A stretch of DNA of 64,000 nucleotides from Thermodesulfobacterium sp. TA1. GTDB taxonomy: Bacteria > Desulfobacterota > Thermodesulfobacteria > Thermodesulfobacteriales > Thermodesulfobacteriaceae. The notes beneath the pieces were generated by a model, which saw nothing but the letters and a program-made list of their open reading frames with translations, searched no databases and was not told the DNA's origin. Shown piece by piece: positions 1 to 8,560 of this stretch (the stretch's first letter is position 1; each line of letters opens with the position of its first letter). The translations under genes were made by a program, and so were the position numbers. Location: the NCBI RefSeq assembly GCF_008630935.1, contig NZ_CP043908.1, positions 868,001 through 932,000 of the forward strand, read 5' to 3'.

Positions 1-577
1 TTCCCATCAGATTGTTTTTAGAAATATAATTTCTAAAATTACTTTCTACGTTGTTTTGGTTATCTATGATAAGGTCATAAAAATAAAGGTCTTTAAGGTC
101 TTGAGAAGAATTTAGGCTAAAGTTGCTTTCTCGTATCAAATAATATCCTTCTTCTAAGAACTTATTAAAAGCATGTTTATTTATTATCGACATAAAAACC
201 GGAATATTACCGGGTAGTTTAATCCTTTGATCATACCTAGGGGATAAAATTTCTATCTCTAAATAATTATTTTCTATTTTTTTGATTAAACATTGAAAAA
301 TATAGCGTTGCTGTCCATCTGGGAGAATCACCAAAATTATCTTTCCTAATTCAAAATGTGAAGGATCAGAAACTTCTATCACAAGGTTTTTATCATTTAT
401 TGGTTTTATAGTTAAGTATTCAACTTTATTTTGACCATAAAGAAGTACCGCTTTATTTAACCATTGGTCAAGTTGTGGTTTTATATGTTTAGGAAGATAA
501 TCTAAAGAACCTAAAGCTATGTTTCTTTGGAGTATACTAGTTTTAACCTTGGTGGCTAATTCTACCTTATCAAGCAT
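1..577 (-). CDS. Partial hypothetical protein, possible divergent YcgR/PilZ-like protein
   Basis: An uninterrupted reading frame runs from an ATG at 577 off the left edge (at least 192 codons), so the C-terminus is missing. It starts 5 bp after the helicase stop, so it is probably the second gene of that operon. No family is recognised firmly. Residues ~55-100 look like a small beta domain (PDGQQRYIFQ, then YLEIEILSP), followed by an Arg-containing stretch (RYDQRIKLPGNIPVFM) that loosely resembles the linker between a YcgR N-domain and a PilZ domain, which binds c-di-GMP. The usual PilZ motif (D/NxSxxG) is at best weakly present, so the c-di-GMP idea is a guess. Confidence 0.6.
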   Translation of the reverse strand, partial: MLDKVELATKVKTSILQRNIALGSLDYLPKHIKPQLDQWLNKAVLLYGQNKVEYLTIKPINDKNLVIEVSDPSHFELGKIILVILPDGQQRYIFQCLIKKIENNYLEIEILSPRYDQRIKLPGNIPVFMSIINKHAFNKFLEEGYYLIRESNFSLNSSQDLKDLYFYDLIIDNQNNVESNFRNYISKNNLMG

Positions 578-582
578 AAGAT

Positions 583-2745
583 TTAATTAATAATTTTTTC
601 TAATTTAGTATATTTTAGATTAAGAAGGGTAGGTCCTTTTTGAGGGAAGTTTATCCTAACTTTTTCTTCACCAACTACTTCCATCACCTCTCCTATCCCA
701 AAATGAGGGTGTTTTACTAAATCTCCTATTTTAAAACGGAAAAGATTTTTTGTAAAGCTGGGTTTAATGTCTTGACCACCGTTTTTAGAATCCTTTAAGG
801 AGAGTTTTTTTTCTTCTTTTTTATGGTAAACTTGAAATAAATTAAGGTCTAAATCTTTTATAAACTTAGAAACCTTGGCAAGGGTTTTTCCTTCTCCTCT
901 TACATAGGTAGTCATAGGAGAGATAAGGAAAAGTTCTTCTCTTGCACGGGTCACCGCTACATAAAAGAGCCTTCTTTCCTCTTCTAACTCTTCTTCATTT
1001 TCTAAACTGTAAACCGAGGGAAACCTACCATCTATAAGAGATAAAATAAAAACGGTATGCCATTCTAATCCTTTTGCTGAATGTACGGTTGATAGGACTA
1101 AATGGTCGTCAAGTTCAGCAGGCTTCTTTTCATAGATCTCTATGGGTTCTAACATTAGGTCTGTCAAAAACTCTTCCAAGGTCTCATATTTTTCTGAAAG
1201 GTCTAAAAGGGCCTCTATGTCTCTTTCTCTTCGGTGATAATCTTCGTAATATACTCTTTGAAAAATAGGTTGATAAAAGTCCCAGACTCTTAGAAGACAA
1301 TTAGAGGGTTTTTCTTTAAACTTAACTACCTCGGTTATTAAAGAAATAAGAGCTTTAAACTCTAAAAAAGAAAACCTATAGGTAAGTCTTTCTAAAGAAA
1401 AGAAAAAGTCATTATTAGCTTGTTTTAGAGTTTCTATTATCTTTTCTGCTGTTCTTGGACCTATACCTTCAAGCAGTAAAAGAACCCTGTTCCAAGACAA
1501 AAAGTCTTTAGGATTGCTAAGTATCCTTAAAATAGAAAGAAAATCTTTTATATGGGCCGCTTCTAAAAGTTTTAATCCCCCATATTTGATAAAAGGTATA
1601 CCTCTTTTGGTAAGTTCCATTTCTAAATCAAACGAATGAGAGGCAGACCTAAACAGCACCGCTATCTGAGAGAGTTTTATTCCCTTTTCTCGGAGTTCTA
1701 AAACCTTTTCTGCTACAAACTTGCTTGACTCTGTCTCGTCTTCAGCATAAAACAAAACAGGTTTTTTTCCGTCCTTTCGCAAGGTAAACAAGTTTTTGGT
1801 GTATTTTATTTTAGATTTAGCAATTATATGGTTGGCTAAGTCTAAAATAGGTTGGGTGCTACGGTAATTTTGCTCAAGTTTGATTATTTTAGTATTTGGA
1901 AAAAGCTTAGGAAAATCAAAAATGTTTTTATAATTAGCCCCTCTGAATCCATAAATGCTTTGAGAATCATCTCCCACAACCATTACATTTTGATGCCTTT
2001 CAGCCATATATCTGATGATTTCACCTTGAAGGGTATTGGTATCTTGATATTCGTCTACCATGATAAACTCAAAACGTTTTCCGATTTCTTCTCTTATTTG
2101 GGGATAAGTTTTTAAAATGCTAAGCCAATTGACTAAAAGGTCATCATAATCCATTAGATGATGTTCTTTCTTGTAGTTTTGATACTCTATCAAAAGCCTT
2201 TCTATCTCATAATAAAAATCTAAAAACTGAGGATAATAGGTTTTCAAAAGGTCTTCAAGAGTCCTTTGTTGGTTAACCATCTTGCTGTAAATGGTAGCCA
2301 AGGTTTCTTTTTTAGGAAACTTTTTTTTGGCATCGGCAAACCCTAAACTATTTCTTAAAAGATGTATCAAGTCTTCAGAATCGCTTCTATCAAGGATAGT
2401 AAAGTTAGACTGATAACCTAAAAGATATCCATAAAACCTAAGCATATATTGTGAGATAGAATGGAAGGTTCCTCCTATGATTTTATCACAATCAGTTTTT
2501 AAAAGAGCTCCTGCTCTTTGTATCATCTCTTTTGAAGCCCTTTTAGTAAAGGTTAAAAGTAATATCTTTTCAGGTGGAACCCCTTGGGCTACTAAATAGG
2601 CCATCCTTGAGGTAAGGGTTCTCGTTTTACCTGAACCTGCCCCTGCTATCACCAAAAGAGGCCCAAAAATCGTTTGGACCGCCTCAAGCTGAGCAGGATT
2701 TAACTCTTTTAAAAACTCTAACTGACTTACCGTAAACATTTTCAT
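583..2745 (-). CDS. uvrD: UvrD/PcrA-family superfamily 1 ATP-dependent DNA helicase
   Basis: A 3'-5' SF1A helicase of the UvrD/PcrA/Rep type, which unwinds DNA during nucleotide excision repair, mismatch repair and clearance of transcription or recombination blocks. At 720 aa it is full length. The Walker A motif GAGSGK lies at residues 35-40, the Walker B DEYQDTN near residue 230, QSIYGFRG follows it, and the later SF1 motifs include STVHSAKGLEW and VAVTRARE. The last ~50 residues form a KHPHFGIG...V-type Tudor-like tail, as in PcrA, which contacts RNA polymerase in characterised homologues. A promoter whose -10 lies only 6 bp before the ATG suggests a leaderless message. A second in-frame ATG is at 2739. 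Confidence 0.95.
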   Translation of the reverse strand: MKMFTVSQLEFLKELNPAQLEAVQTIFGPLLVIAGAGSGKTRTLTSRMAYLVAQGVPPEKILLLTFTKRASKEMIQRAGALLKTDCDKIIGGTFHSISQYMLRFYGYLLGYQSNFTILDRSDSEDLIHLLRNSLGFADAKKKFPKKETLATIYSKMVNQQRTLEDLLKTYYPQFLDFYYEIERLLIEYQNYKKEHHLMDYDDLLVNWLSILKTYPQIREEIGKRFEFIMVDEYQDTNTLQGEIIRYMAERHQNVMVVGDDSQSIYGFRGANYKNIFDFPKLFPNTKIIKLEQNYRSTQPILDLANHIIAKSKIKYTKNLFTLRKDGKKPVLFYAEDETESSKFVAEKVLELREKGIKLSQIAVLFRSASHSFDLEMELTKRGIPFIKYGGLKLLEAAHIKDFLSILRILSNPKDFLSWNRVLLLLEGIGPRTAEKIIETLKQANNDFFFSLERLTYRFSFLEFKALISLITEVVKFKEKPSNCLLRVWDFYQPIFQRVYYEDYHRRERDIEALLDLSEKYETLEEFLTDLMLEPIEIYEKKPAELDDHLVLSTVHSAKGLEWHTVFILSLIDGRFPSVYSLENEEELEEERRLFYVAVTRAREELFLISPMTTYVRGEGKTLAKVSKFIKDLDLNLFQVYHKKEEKKLSLKDSKNGGQDIKPSFTKNLFRFKIGDLVKHPHFGIGEVMEVVGEEKVRINFPQKGPTLLNLKYTKLEKIIN

Positions 2746-2751
2746 AACTCT

Positions 2752-2779
2752 ATTATAATGTTTTAAAAAGTTTTTACAA
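2752..2779 (-). promoter_or_regulatory. Sigma70-type promoter of the uvrD helicase
   Basis: On the minus strand TTGTAA (2774-2779) is followed after 16 bp by TATAAT (2752-2757). Only six bases separate the -10 box from the ATG at 2745, so transcription would begin at or next to the start codon. No Shine-Dalgarno sequence is present. Confidence 0.6.
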
Positions 2780-2784
2780 GAAGC

Positions 2785-3993
2785 TTAAAAGGACCTTAAA
2801 AGCACGATAGGATCTACCTTTGAGGCTTTATAGGAGGGATAAACTCCTGCAAATATCCCAAAAATAATGGTTAATCCGGTTGAAGTAAGGATAGGTGTAA
2901 TCGGAAATATCAGAGGGTAATTAAAGAGAGGTAACAAAATAAGGGTCAGGACTACCCCTAAACTTACACCTATAAAACCTCCTACTAAAGTAACCAGCAC
3001 ACTTTCTATCAAAAACTGTAAAAGAATATCCCATTCTTTAGCACCTACCGCCTTTCTTATACCGATCTCTTTTTTACGCTCGTTAACCGCAAGGGTCATA
3101 ATGGCAGTAACCCCTAAAGCCCCTACTACCAAACAAAGAATAGAAACACTTTTCACCAAAGAAGAAAAAAGGTTGGTTGTTTGGGTTTTAGCTTTGAGGA
3201 TGTCGTCAGCCTTAACAATGGTAAAATCTTTGTTTTTTTCTGTAACTTTGTGCCTTTTAGAAAGGATTGAATCGATTTGATTTTCAATAACAGGAAGGTC
3301 TAAAGGATTTTCTACAGAGATAAAAATACCTCTTATGTAGTCAACATTATAAACCGCAGAAATCGCTATGGTATAAGGTATGATGACTTGGTCGTCTTGG
3401 TCTGCGTTGCTTGCGTCTATCCCTATAGGGGCTAAAACACCGACAACCTTAAAAGGCAGTTTGTTTATCAATATCGTTTGACCTATCGGATTTTCTTTGC
3501 CAAAAAGTTGGTTTTTAACCTTGTTCCCTAAGATAACCACCTTTTTATAGCTTAATATTTCATCCTTAAAAAAATTTCTACCTTCCTCTAACGGAAATTT
3601 TCTTAGTTTTATGTACTCTTCGTTTACCCCGTTTAATATGGTGCTTACTGTATTTCCACTAAATCTTACGATCGCATCTCCGGTAAAGTATGGAGAGATG
3701 AACCTGATACCACTTATCTTTCTTAAAGCCTCTGCATCTTCTGGTTTAAGCGTAGTAGTGATTTCTGTTTGGATGGCCCTTCCTGCAGAAACTTTTACAT
3801 TTCCCGCAACCACCATAAAAACCTCAGGGCCAAAGGTTTCTATCTCTTTTAAGGTTCTAACCTTAGCAGCTTCTCCAAAGGCGTTCATCAAAAGTAAAGA
3901 AGATACCCCTATTATGATACCTATAATAGACAAAATAAGCCTTAATTTTTTATGAAACAAACCACCCCAAAGTAGTTTATACTTTAGTATCAT
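2785..3993 (-). CDS. MacB/FtsX-family ABC transporter permease (second permease of the operon)
   Basis: Inner-membrane permease of a MacB-like (type VII) ABC system. It has one N-terminal membrane segment near residues 15-40, a large periplasmic MacB_PCD domain, and three C-terminal membrane helices of the FtsX fold containing the conserved ERKKEIGIRKAVGA cytoplasmic loop. No ATPase domain is fused; that function is supplied by the gene at 5191. Its start overlaps the preceding permease stop by 4 bp, indicating translational coupling. In this family two permeases form a heterodimer that works mechanically on the periplasmic adaptor; the substrate cannot be told from sequence. Confidence 0.9.
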   Translation of the reverse strand: MILKYKLLWGGLFHKKLRLILSIIGIIIGVSSLLLMNAFGEAAKVRTLKEIETFGPEVFMVVAGNVKVSAGRAIQTEITTTLKPEDAEALRKISGIRFISPYFTGDAIVRFSGNTVSTILNGVNEEYIKLRKFPLEEGRNFFKDEILSYKKVVILGNKVKNQLFGKENPIGQTILINKLPFKVVGVLAPIGIDASNADQDDQVIIPYTIAISAVYNVDYIRGIFISVENPLDLPVIENQIDSILSKRHKVTEKNKDFTIVKADDILKAKTQTTNLFSSLVKSVSILCLVVGALGVTAIMTLAVNERKKEIGIRKAVGAKEWDILLQFLIESVLVTLVGGFIGVSLGVVLTLILLPLFNYPLIFPITPILTSTGLTIIFGIFAGVYPSYKASKVDPIVLLRSF

Positions 3994-5207
3994 AGGCTTT
4001 TTAATAAAATAGACGGTTCTATTTGAGTGGCTTTATAAGCAGGAATAAGACTAAAAATAACGGTGGTTAATGTTGAAAAACAAAGGCTTATAAAAAAAGT
4101 ATTCCAAGAAAATAAAGGTTTTAAAGGACTAAAGAAAGAAATAAGTTTCATCAACCCTAAGCTCAAAATCCAACCTATAACACCACTTATTAAGGCTATT
4201 ATAAGAGCAATGGTAAGGTAATGCTTGATGATGTGAGAGGGGGTTGCCCCTAAGGCTAATCTCAAGGCTATCACCGAAGACTTTTCCTCGATGTTAGCAT
4301 ACATTAGATTCATGATGATAACTCCACTTATTACTAAACTGATTACCGAAATAGCTAATAAAAACACAGTAAGAATTCTGGTAGCAGCAGTAAATCTTTC
4401 TATAGCCATGTCCGGAGTAATAAGCCTAAAATCATCTGGCTGTATCCCATAAAGATTGTGGTTTTTTCTCAAGAGGTTTCTTATGGCCTCTTGAGCAAGA
4501 TTAACGTCAGTATTTTCTTTAAAAAGAATTTTCATCGCATCTAAATGGTCTTTGTTAAAAACCCTTCTCATAGCGGTGGTTAAAGGAATTAAAATCCTTT
4601 CATCATGTCTAAAATGCCCAAAAGAAGGTTTTGGTTCTAAAATCCCTATAATCTCAAAATATTCTCCGCCTATCTTGATTTTTTCACCTATAAGTTGTTT
4701 TGTATTAAGTTTTTGAGGTATCTCAGCACCTAATACACAAACCTTAGCCATAGTTTTCAAGTCTTCTTCATTAAAAAACCTTCCTTCTTTGGGATACCAG
4801 TTGTTGGCTATGGTATAAGACGGTGTAACCCCTTCTATTCTTATTTTTTCAGAAAAACCTTTATAAGATACCTCAAGTATGCCTCTTGCCCAAGGTGAAA
4901 CTAATCTTACAAACTCAAGCTTTTCTATATCTTCTACGTCTTTCATTTTCATCGTATCTGCCCTGGTAGTTGTAACCCCTACAATTTTTCCTCCCCCTGC
5001 TATGACCAACATAGCATCTTTACCAAATTGAAGGTTGGCTAATACGTCTAAAACCTGTTTTTTGGCAGATTCTCCTAAAGAATAAATGGTGTTTAAGGCT
5101 GTCAAACTTATAACTAAAGCTAAAAGCATAAAAACTAAGTTGATTTTATTAGAAAAAAGTTCTTTTAAAACATCTTTTAAGAAAACCGATTCAAAATGTT
5201 TTTTCAT
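3990..5207 (-). CDS. MacB/FtsX-family ABC transporter permease (first permease of the operon)
   Basis: A 405-aa paralogue of the next gene with the same topology: N-terminal membrane segment, periplasmic domain of ~220 residues and three C-terminal helices, with an EEKSSVIALRLALGA loop in place of the usual ERxxEIGIRxAxGA. The start overlaps the ATPase stop by 17 bp and the stop overlaps the next permease by 4 bp. The divergence of the cytoplasmic loop from its partner suggests an asymmetric heterodimer. The product is an inner-membrane export component, probably for a drug, lipid or peptide. Confidence 0.9.
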   Translation of the reverse strand: MKKHFESVFLKDVLKELFSNKINLVFMLLALVISLTALNTIYSLGESAKKQVLDVLANLQFGKDAMLVIAGGGKIVGVTTTRADTMKMKDVEDIEKLEFVRLVSPWARGILEVSYKGFSEKIRIEGVTPSYTIANNWYPKEGRFFNEEDLKTMAKVCVLGAEIPQKLNTKQLIGEKIKIGGEYFEIIGILEPKPSFGHFRHDERILIPLTTAMRRVFNKDHLDAMKILFKENTDVNLAQEAIRNLLRKNHNLYGIQPDDFRLITPDMAIERFTAATRILTVFLLAISVISLVISGVIIMNLMYANIEEKSSVIALRLALGATPSHIIKHYLTIALIIALISGVIGWILSLGLMKLISFFSPLKPLFSWNTFFISLCFSTLTTVIFSLIPAYKATQIEPSILLKSL

Positions 5208-5880
5208 CTACAAAAATTCCGTCTTTTATAAACTTAATTTTTTTTCCGGTTTTAGCAATTTCTGGGTCATGGGTTACCATTATAATAGTTAGGCCTCCTG
5301 CGTTTAATTCTTTAAATATATTCATAACTTCTTTACTACTTGCACTGTCAAGGTTTCCAGTAGGTTCGTCTGCCAAAAGAAGTTTAGGGGAGGTTATCAA
5401 TGCCCTGGCTATGGCTACCCTTTGTTGTTGACCCCCTGAAAGCTCAGTAGGTTTAGCATAAATACGATCTGCCAAACCTAATCTTTCGAGCAAGGCAACA
5501 GCCCTTTCTTTATCTTTTTTAGAAATCCCTTCGGGCCTATAAAGTAACGGTAATAAAACGTTTTCTAAAGCATTAGCCCAAGGTACCAAGTGAAAGGCCT
5601 GAAAAATAAACCCAATCTTTCTATTTCTTATATAAGATAATCTTTTACTATCTAAATGGCTTACCTCTTCACCGTCTAAAAAATACTTGCCTGAGGTTGG
5701 TTTGTCAAGCAGACCGATGAGGTTTAAAAGGGTGGTTTTTCCACTCCCAGAAGCCCCCATAATTACTAAAAAATCTCCTTCCTCTACCTCTAAGTCTATC
5801 CCTTTTAACACTTGATAAAAGACTTTACCTATTTGATAGGTTTTTTGAATGTTTTCTAAGACTACTATCTTGTTTCCCAC
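5191..5880 (-). CDS. LolD/MacB-type ABC transporter ATP-binding subunit
   Basis: A 229-aa cytoplasmic ATPase with all ABC motifs: Walker A GASGSGKT at residues 42-49, Q-loop after IGFIFQAFHLVPWANALEN, signature LSGGQQQRVAIARAL, Walker B LLLADEPTGNLDS and switch His in VTHD. The LDSxxS and GLLDKPTSG features are those of the LolD/MacB/FtsE subfamily. It overlaps the adaptor gene by 16 bp and the following permease by 17 bp, so the operon order is tolC, adaptor, ATPase, permease, permease. It energises the export complex. Confidence 0.94.
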   Translation of the reverse strand: MGNKIVVLENIQKTYQIGKVFYQVLKGIDLEVEEGDFLVIMGASGSGKTTLLNLIGLLDKPTSGKYFLDGEEVSHLDSKRLSYIRNRKIGFIFQAFHLVPWANALENVLLPLLYRPEGISKKDKERAVALLERLGLADRIYAKPTELSGGQQQRVAIARALITSPKLLLADEPTGNLDSASSKEVMNIFKELNAGGLTIIMVTHDPEIAKTGKKIKFIKDGIFVDEKTF

Positions 5881-7067
5881 AAACCTACTTCCTCACCTTC
5901 TTTAAGTCCTTCTAAAATTTCGGTTTTTCCGCGGGATTCCCAACCTATTTTTACTATTCGTTTTTCCCATTTATCCCCTTTTTTTACCATTACATAATAA
6001 TTTCCCTGTGGGTCTATTTTTACTGCTTTAGAAGGAACTAAAAGCACATTTTCTTTTTTACCTGCTATTATGGTAACCTGGGCTGTCATCTCCGGACGTA
6101 GTAAATTTTCATAAGGGTCTAAAATTTCAAGCACTACATCATAAAAAACTACGTTATTCTTGATGATAGCTCCAGGATAAATGGTTTTTACCTTAGCTCT
6201 AAATACCTTATTAGGGTAACTGTCCACAGTAAAAGTAGCCTCTTGGCTTACAGCAATCCTTCCTATGTCTGTCTCATCTACATAACATTCTACCTGAAGC
6301 TTAGAGAGGTCCACCACGGTTATAAAAGTAGGGGCATTTAAACCAGCAACTACCGTTTCCCCTTGTTGGGTCGTAACCTCTGAAACCACACCTGAAATAG
6401 GAGAATAAATAAAGGCATAATTAAGTTTAACCTTAGCTGCATTCCAAGCACTTTTAGCACTCTCTGCTTGAGCTTTAGCTATTTCTGATTGTTTTTCGTA
6501 TTCAGACTTTAAGGCTTCAAGGTTAGCTTTTTCATATTCTAAGGTAGATTTTTTTACCTCATAATCCCTTTCTAATCTTTCTAAGTCGTTTTTTGAAATA
6601 AGACCTTCTTGAAAAAGAACCTTATTCCTTTTAAGCTCTCTTTCTATTTGAAGAAGTTCTGCTATAGCAGAATTAACCTTCTTGGTTTGAGCTGCAATCT
6701 GAGAAGGGTAAACTTTTTTAATCTTTTCTAAGTTAGCCAAGGCTTCTTTATACTGATTAAAAGTTCTATTCACCTCTTCTTGTAGGTCTTGATGTTCTAT
6801 GATAGCGATAAGTTGCCCAGCTTTAACCTTATCTCCTGTGGTTACCAAAAGTTTTTCAACCCTTCCAGAAACCCTTGAACCTACCTTTACCTGAGCACCA
6901 ACCTGAGGCTTTACCGCTCCTGTAGCAGTTACCTCTAAATAAATACTCCCTCTTTCTACCTTAGTAGAAGAAGATGGTAGGGCAACATCCTTTTTCTTTT
7001 TGTCTTTCTGACAACCTACTAAAAAAAACAAAAAAAAGATTAACCATAAAACGCAAAACCTTTTCAT
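5865..7067 (-). CDS. MacA/HlyD-family periplasmic adaptor lipoprotein
   Basis: A membrane-fusion protein that links the inner-membrane ABC permeases to the TolC-like channel. The N-terminus is a lipoprotein signal with lipobox LVGC (Cys19), so the protein is probably lipid-anchored. A split biotinyl/lipoyl domain (ATGAVKPQVG...KVKAGQLIAII and YSPISGVVSEV) flanks a long alpha-helical hairpin at about residues 95-205 that is rich in Lys, Glu and Ala. Beta-barrel and membrane-proximal domains complete the usual RND/MacA order. The length of 400 aa is normal. It overlaps the tolC-like gene by 4 bp. Confidence 0.92.
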   Translation of the reverse strand: MKRFCVLWLIFFLFFLVGCQKDKKKKDVALPSSSTKVERGSIYLEVTATGAVKPQVGAQVKVGSRVSGRVEKLLVTTGDKVKAGQLIAIIEHQDLQEEVNRTFNQYKEALANLEKIKKVYPSQIAAQTKKVNSAIAELLQIERELKRNKVLFQEGLISKNDLERLERDYEVKKSTLEYEKANLEALKSEYEKQSEIAKAQAESAKSAWNAAKVKLNYAFIYSPISGVVSEVTTQQGETVVAGLNAPTFITVVDLSKLQVECYVDETDIGRIAVSQEATFTVDSYPNKVFRAKVKTIYPGAIIKNNVVFYDVVLEILDPYENLLRPEMTAQVTIIAGKKENVLLVPSKAVKIDPQGNYYVMVKKGDKWEKRIVKIGWESRGKTEILEGLKEGEEVGLWETR

Positions 7068-8347
7068 AGGTCTAACTCCGGAATAGTCCCAGACATCCTG
7101 TAAAGCTCATAAAAAGAATAAATTAAATTATACTTAGAAATCGCTACTTTTGACCTTACCTCTGAAAGACGAGCCAAAAGGGTAGTTACGTCTACAATAC
7201 TTGCCAGTCCGGTTTCATATTTTTTTTGGACTACTCGGTAATCTTCTTCCATGCTTTTTAACCAAACAAGGGCACTTTCAAAACTCTCTTTTGTTGTCTG
7301 ATAGTTTTTATAGCTGGTAAATACCTCCTGTTTTATTTGAAGCTCAATGTTTGCCTTTTCTAACCTTTTTTGTTCTAAACCTACCTTTTCTTTGTTTAAC
7401 TCAGCCAAACGCTGAAAACCTGTAAAAATAGGAAAAGTCACCCTAAAACCTGCTACAAACTCGTTATTTTTGTCAGGAAAAAACTTATCGTCTACCTGAT
7501 AATAACTACTAAAAAGGTCTATGCTTGGCCAAAACTTTCCTTTTACACTTTTTACCCTTTCTTCCTGTGCAAAAACTTCGCTTTCTTTTGCTTTAAGCTC
7601 TGGTCTTTTTTCAATGGCGGTTTTGAGATAAAAATTAAAGTCTTTTACCTCTAAGTCTTCTTCTTGTAAAGGTAAAAATTCTATTTCTTCTATTCTGGTT
7701 ATGTCATAATTTATCAAGGTTAAAACCTGAGCTTTCGCTATGTCGGCTGTATATTTATAGTTAGTAACGTTAAACTCTGCCTGTTTTACCTTAGCCTCAG
7801 CATCAAGCACATCTGCATAAGGAGAAAGGCCTACCTCATATTTTTTTTTAGCTAACTTTAGAAGGATCTTAGCGTCTTCAAGGTCGGATAAAGCCGCTTC
7901 ATATAAAGCTTTTTGCTTAAAATACTCTAAATAAGCTCGGATAATGTTTAAAGAAACGTCTAAAATCGTCCTTTTTACCGCAAAATCTTGAGCAGAAATA
8001 AGTTTTAAAGTTTCTTGATAGGAATGCCAAGTAGAAAAACCAGAAAAAACATTCCAGTTTAGATAAGGACCAAAAGCATGGACCTCTCGGTTAGGAAGCC
8101 CTTTGCCTGGATCAGTTCTGTCAAACTCGTACTTTAAATAAAGAAAAGGAAAAAAACTTGACCTTACATAATCTTTTTGAAAAACATACTGTTCTTTACT
8201 TTTAACTGCAATCTGAATCTGAGGGTTGTTTTTTAGACCAGAAAGGATAAGATCTTTTAAAGATAAAACTTCTTTAGCAAAAACAGGAGGCTTAAACCCT
8301 AAGATTAAAAAAAATAAACAAAACAACACACAATTTACTCTTTTCAT
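7064..8347 (-). CDS. TolC-family outer-membrane efflux protein
   Basis: First gene of the export operon and the outer-membrane exit duct. A signal peptide ends after VFA (residues 22-24). The mature protein carries two OEP repeats, each with long amphipathic helices (for example YSFxELYRM near the C-terminus and the QAEFNVTNYKYTADIAKAQ region), as in TolC. The length of 427 aa is typical. A well-formed promoter and a 14-bp palindrome lie upstream, suggesting repressor control of the whole five-gene unit. The substrate is unknown. Confidence 0.92.
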   Translation of the reverse strand: MKRVNCVLFCLFFLILGFKPPVFAKEVLSLKDLILSGLKNNPQIQIAVKSKEQYVFQKDYVRSSFFPFLYLKYEFDRTDPGKGLPNREVHAFGPYLNWNVFSGFSTWHSYQETLKLISAQDFAVKRTILDVSLNIIRAYLEYFKQKALYEAALSDLEDAKILLKLAKKKYEVGLSPYADVLDAEAKVKQAEFNVTNYKYTADIAKAQVLTLINYDITRIEEIEFLPLQEEDLEVKDFNFYLKTAIEKRPELKAKESEVFAQEERVKSVKGKFWPSIDLFSSYYQVDDKFFPDKNNEFVAGFRVTFPIFTGFQRLAELNKEKVGLEQKRLEKANIELQIKQEVFTSYKNYQTTKESFESALVWLKSMEEDYRVVQKKYETGLASIVDVTTLLARLSEVRSKVAISKYNLIYSFYELYRMSGTIPELDL

Positions 8348-8387
8348 AAAACTATCCCTCTAAAACCATAAAATAATAATGTAAGTG

Positions 8388-8401
8388 CTTGCTTAAGCAA
8401 G
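8388..8401. promoter_or_regulatory. 14-bp perfect palindrome, putative repressor operator
   Basis: CTTGCTTAAGCAAG is a perfect dyad that abuts the -10 box and covers the predicted transcription start of the export operon. This placement is what a steric repressor such as a TetR/AcrR-type regulator would use. No such regulator is encoded next to the operon, so it would act in trans. The identification of the protein is inference. Confidence 0.55.
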
Positions 8402-8427
8402 TTATACCTAAATTTTTTATTTGTCAA
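8401..8427 (-). promoter_or_regulatory. Promoter of the tolC-macAB-like operon
   Basis: Minus-strand TTGACA (8422-8427) and TATAAC (8401-8406) are separated by 15 bp, slightly shorter than the 16-18 bp optimum. The predicted start near 8394 gives a leader of about 47 nt with a GAGGGATAG ribosome-binding region before the ATG at 8347. Confidence 0.6.
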
Positions 8428-8560
8428 CATTTACCTTAGATGCTCTAAACTTATTGTTCCTATTGCCCCAAATAATAGGTAAGATTATCCCAAAACAAAG
8501 AGCTTGGTTATCCCTGATAATATAATGAAAATTTTTCTCAACATACCACACTATTACATC

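Noticed and set aside
5086-5292. Plus-strand frame across the ABC permease/ATPase junction
   Set aside because: It is antisense to two overlapping, well-supported transporter genes.
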